From: Pachyseris speciosa
Lineage: Eukaryota; Cnidaria; Anthozoa; Scleractinia; Pachyseridae
NCBI GenBank assembly: GCA_016490735.1
Contig: JAEMWC010000100.1
Coordinates: 111,001-175,000 of the forward strand
Direction of reading: 5' to 3'
Length of the DNA: 64,000 nt
Below the pieces are notes generated by a model that saw only the letters and a list, made by a program, of their open reading frames with translations, made no database searches and was not told the DNA's origin. Position 1 is the first letter of the stretch. Each line of letters opens with the position of its first letter. Below, one piece after another: positions 62,000 to 64,000 of the stretch. A program made the translations under genes and the position numbers.

Positions 62000-64000
62000 A
62001 TGTGAGTATACTTTAGCCCTCAATTTTCGATTGACAGCTAAAGGCGAAGACCTCGAATCTCTCGAATCTGTCCTGAAAACGAAGTTGACGCAACTTGAAA
62101 TAACACAAGCGAAAACTGAAGCCGTTTTGAAAACAGAAAAAGGAACACAATAGCGAGACATGTTGAAGCCTTAAAACAAACGCAAGTAGATGTGGAAAAC
62201 GCACGGAGAGCTGTCGAGGCCAAGAAGATCTCGGCGGAACTAACCACAGAGGAGATTACCGCATGGAACGCATCGTCAACGCGTACGTTAAGGAACTACT
62301 CGACCTGCCTCACATACCCAAGCAAATCCCATAAGGATTCATGAATTTTACGAAAAGTTCTCATGACCCATACAGTTGATGGAATGGCATCAATGACACT
62401 TGAAAAGTTACCACCGATCAGGGCGGACCTCGTGAGAAGCGATCTGGAGTGGGAAGCTTGGGGCCTCGCCAAACTAACTGAAGCACGGAAGTTGTGGATA
62501 AGTCGAAACCCGATAGAGAGTGTCAAAACGGCGGACCAATCATCAAAGGGTCGAGACAAGCCAACCCGAGTTTTCCAAACACAGCAAAGAAGGAGTCAAC
62601 AACAACTGAAGCATCGCACGTGCGTATATTGTCACGCGGACGACCATATGCCATCAGAATGCCATGCGGTGACGTCAATAGAAAAACGTAAAGACATCTT
62701 GGCGTCTAAGAAATTATGTTTCAATTGCACAGGTCCTTATCACAGGTCTTCAGACTGCAAAAGCACCGCCACCTGTCACCACTGCGATAAGAGACATCAC
62801 ACGTCGATCTGCGAAATGTCAAAGGGATTAAAGCCTGAAGGGGTCATAACCGCCCATCCACACTCTAGTGAAGGAGTAATTTACCCAACTGTGCTCGTCG
62901 AAATTGATGGAATCAAGACGCATGCGTTACTCGACACAGGCGCGGGAAGTTCTTACGCTTCGGCGAAACTAATCAACGCACTATACAAAAGGCCCAAGGA
63001 ATCGAAAACCAGAGAATCGACATGATGCTCGGCTCGTCTACAACTCAACTAGACATTTACTCAGCTACCCTCAGTGCAGTCGACGGCAAATTCAAATAGG
63101 GCTTAGAACTAACTAAAGTGCTCAAACCTCAACTGATGATGGTCGAGAACCCTAATTATGCCGCACTACTGGGAAATACAGTCATCTTAAAGGTGTCAAA
63201 ATTGATGATCCCGATGGAGGATCGCAAATTCAAATTCACGTGGTCCTTGGAGCCAGCGAATATGCTGCCAACAAGACGACCACTGCCCAAAAAGTGGGAA
63301 AACCGGGACAACCTGTAGCTGAACGAACACTTCTAGGGTGGACGATCATGCCACCTGGGAGCGAAGATGCCGCAAACCCAATACTATTGACGCAATCATC
63401 TACAACAGACTACGAGCAGCTGTGTGCCCTAGACGTCCTCGGCCTCGCTGACAGTCCTGAAAACGATCAGTTTTTTTTTTTTTGAAGAATTCAAAGTGCA
63501 ACTAGAGCGGAATCCAGCAGGGTGGTATCAAACCAAGCTGCCATGGAAGGAAACTCATCCCCCATTGCCCACGAACGAAAACGGAAGCAAAAGACGACTT
63601 GAACAGCTTGTCCGCAAACTGCAGTGCAATGAGCAATACCAAGACTATGATAACATCATCCAAGAGCAACTTCCCCTAGGGGTAGTCAAGACCGCACCGG
63701 ACAAACTAAGTGGAAGGGAGTTCTATATTCCTCATAAGGCCGTTACTAGAAAGGATGCAGAAACTACTAAACTTCGAATCGTGTACGACGCTTCGGCAAG
63801 GGAAAATAACGGTCAACCTTCTCTGAATGATTGTCTCCACCGGGACCTCCGCTACAGAACATGTTGTGGAACATCCTGATACGATCAAGGTTCTATCCGG
63901 TGATCCTAACTGGCGATCTCCACAAAGCATTTTTGCAGATCCGAATAAAGGAGAAGGAAAGAGATGCCTTACGCTTTCACTGGAGGCCTCCCAACAGCCA
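62000..64000 (+). mobile_element. Degenerate BEL/Pao LTR retrotransposon, 5' part
   Basis: The plus strand encodes, in several frames, gag-like remnants (62020-62340), then a 220-codon frame (62363-63025) with three zinc knuckles (C87-x2-C-x4-H-x4-C100, C119 to C132, C138 to C150) and an aspartic protease DTGA motif (191-194). Frames at 63118-63485 and 63496-63879 cover the protease-to-reverse-transcriptase region (LRIVYDASA). The last 120 nt hold the start of the reverse transcriptase palm (LTGDLHKAFLQI). The gag region is shorter than expected, as if internally deleted, and carries stops. Frames shift near 63005 and 63485 (after a T run) and a TAG lies at about 63097-63099. The copy looks dead and continues beyond the window. 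Confidence 0.85.

Overview
This is eukaryotic, intron-rich, AT-rich DNA from an animal, most likely an anthozoan cnidarian (probably a stony coral). The gene content supports this: animal-type split genes for UQCRB and TTC39C, a HEPN (DZIP3-like) + NB-ARC + kinesin-light-chain-type TPR gene of the kind expanded in corals, and dense inverted-repeat transposons. The species assignment is inference. Two housekeeping genes can be read exon by exon with consistent splice phases. UQCRB (complex III subunit 7) lies on the minus strand in three exons (13837 down to 8166). TTC39C lies on the plus strand in sixteen exons (14101 to 33057). Their start codons are divergent and only 263 bp apart, so they probably share a bidirectional promoter.

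Layout. 1-1.8 kb: remnant of a cnidarian zinc-finger gene with a nonsense codon. 2-8 kb: no gene, several inverted-repeat elements (MITEs). 8.2-13.8 kb: UQCRB, whose 3.8 kb first intron holds a tRNA-Thr-derived SINE, a 2.14 kb TTAA-flanked piggyBac-like element and a MITE. 14.1-33.1 kb: TTC39C, whose introns hold a 3.17 kb terminal-inverted-repeat element packed with ATATGG motifs, a perfect 68-bp palindrome, a 5'-truncated LINE and other MITEs. Exon 12 of TTC39C lacks one base relative to the frame on both sides. 33-41 kb: gene-poor, with a run of MITEs and a head-to-head cluster of tRNA-Thr-like SINEs. 41.1-44.3 kb: an unrecognised gene for a basic Gly/Arg- and Lys-rich protein. 45-50 kb: foldback elements, including two families that recur elsewhere in the window. 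50.4-56.4 kb: a very large inverted repeat with about 1.6 kb arms around a 2.7 kb centre. 58.5-61.4 kb: the HEPN/NB-ARC/TPR immune-receptor-like gene, broken by several frameshifts. 61.7-64 kb: the 5' part of a degenerate BEL/Pao LTR retrotransposon that runs off the end.

Only UQCRB is fully intact. TTC39C is intact apart from one apparent single-base indel, which may be an assembly error. The NLR-like gene and the BEL/Pao element carry so many breaks that real decay is more likely there. No bacterial operon, CRISPR array or rRNA is present.
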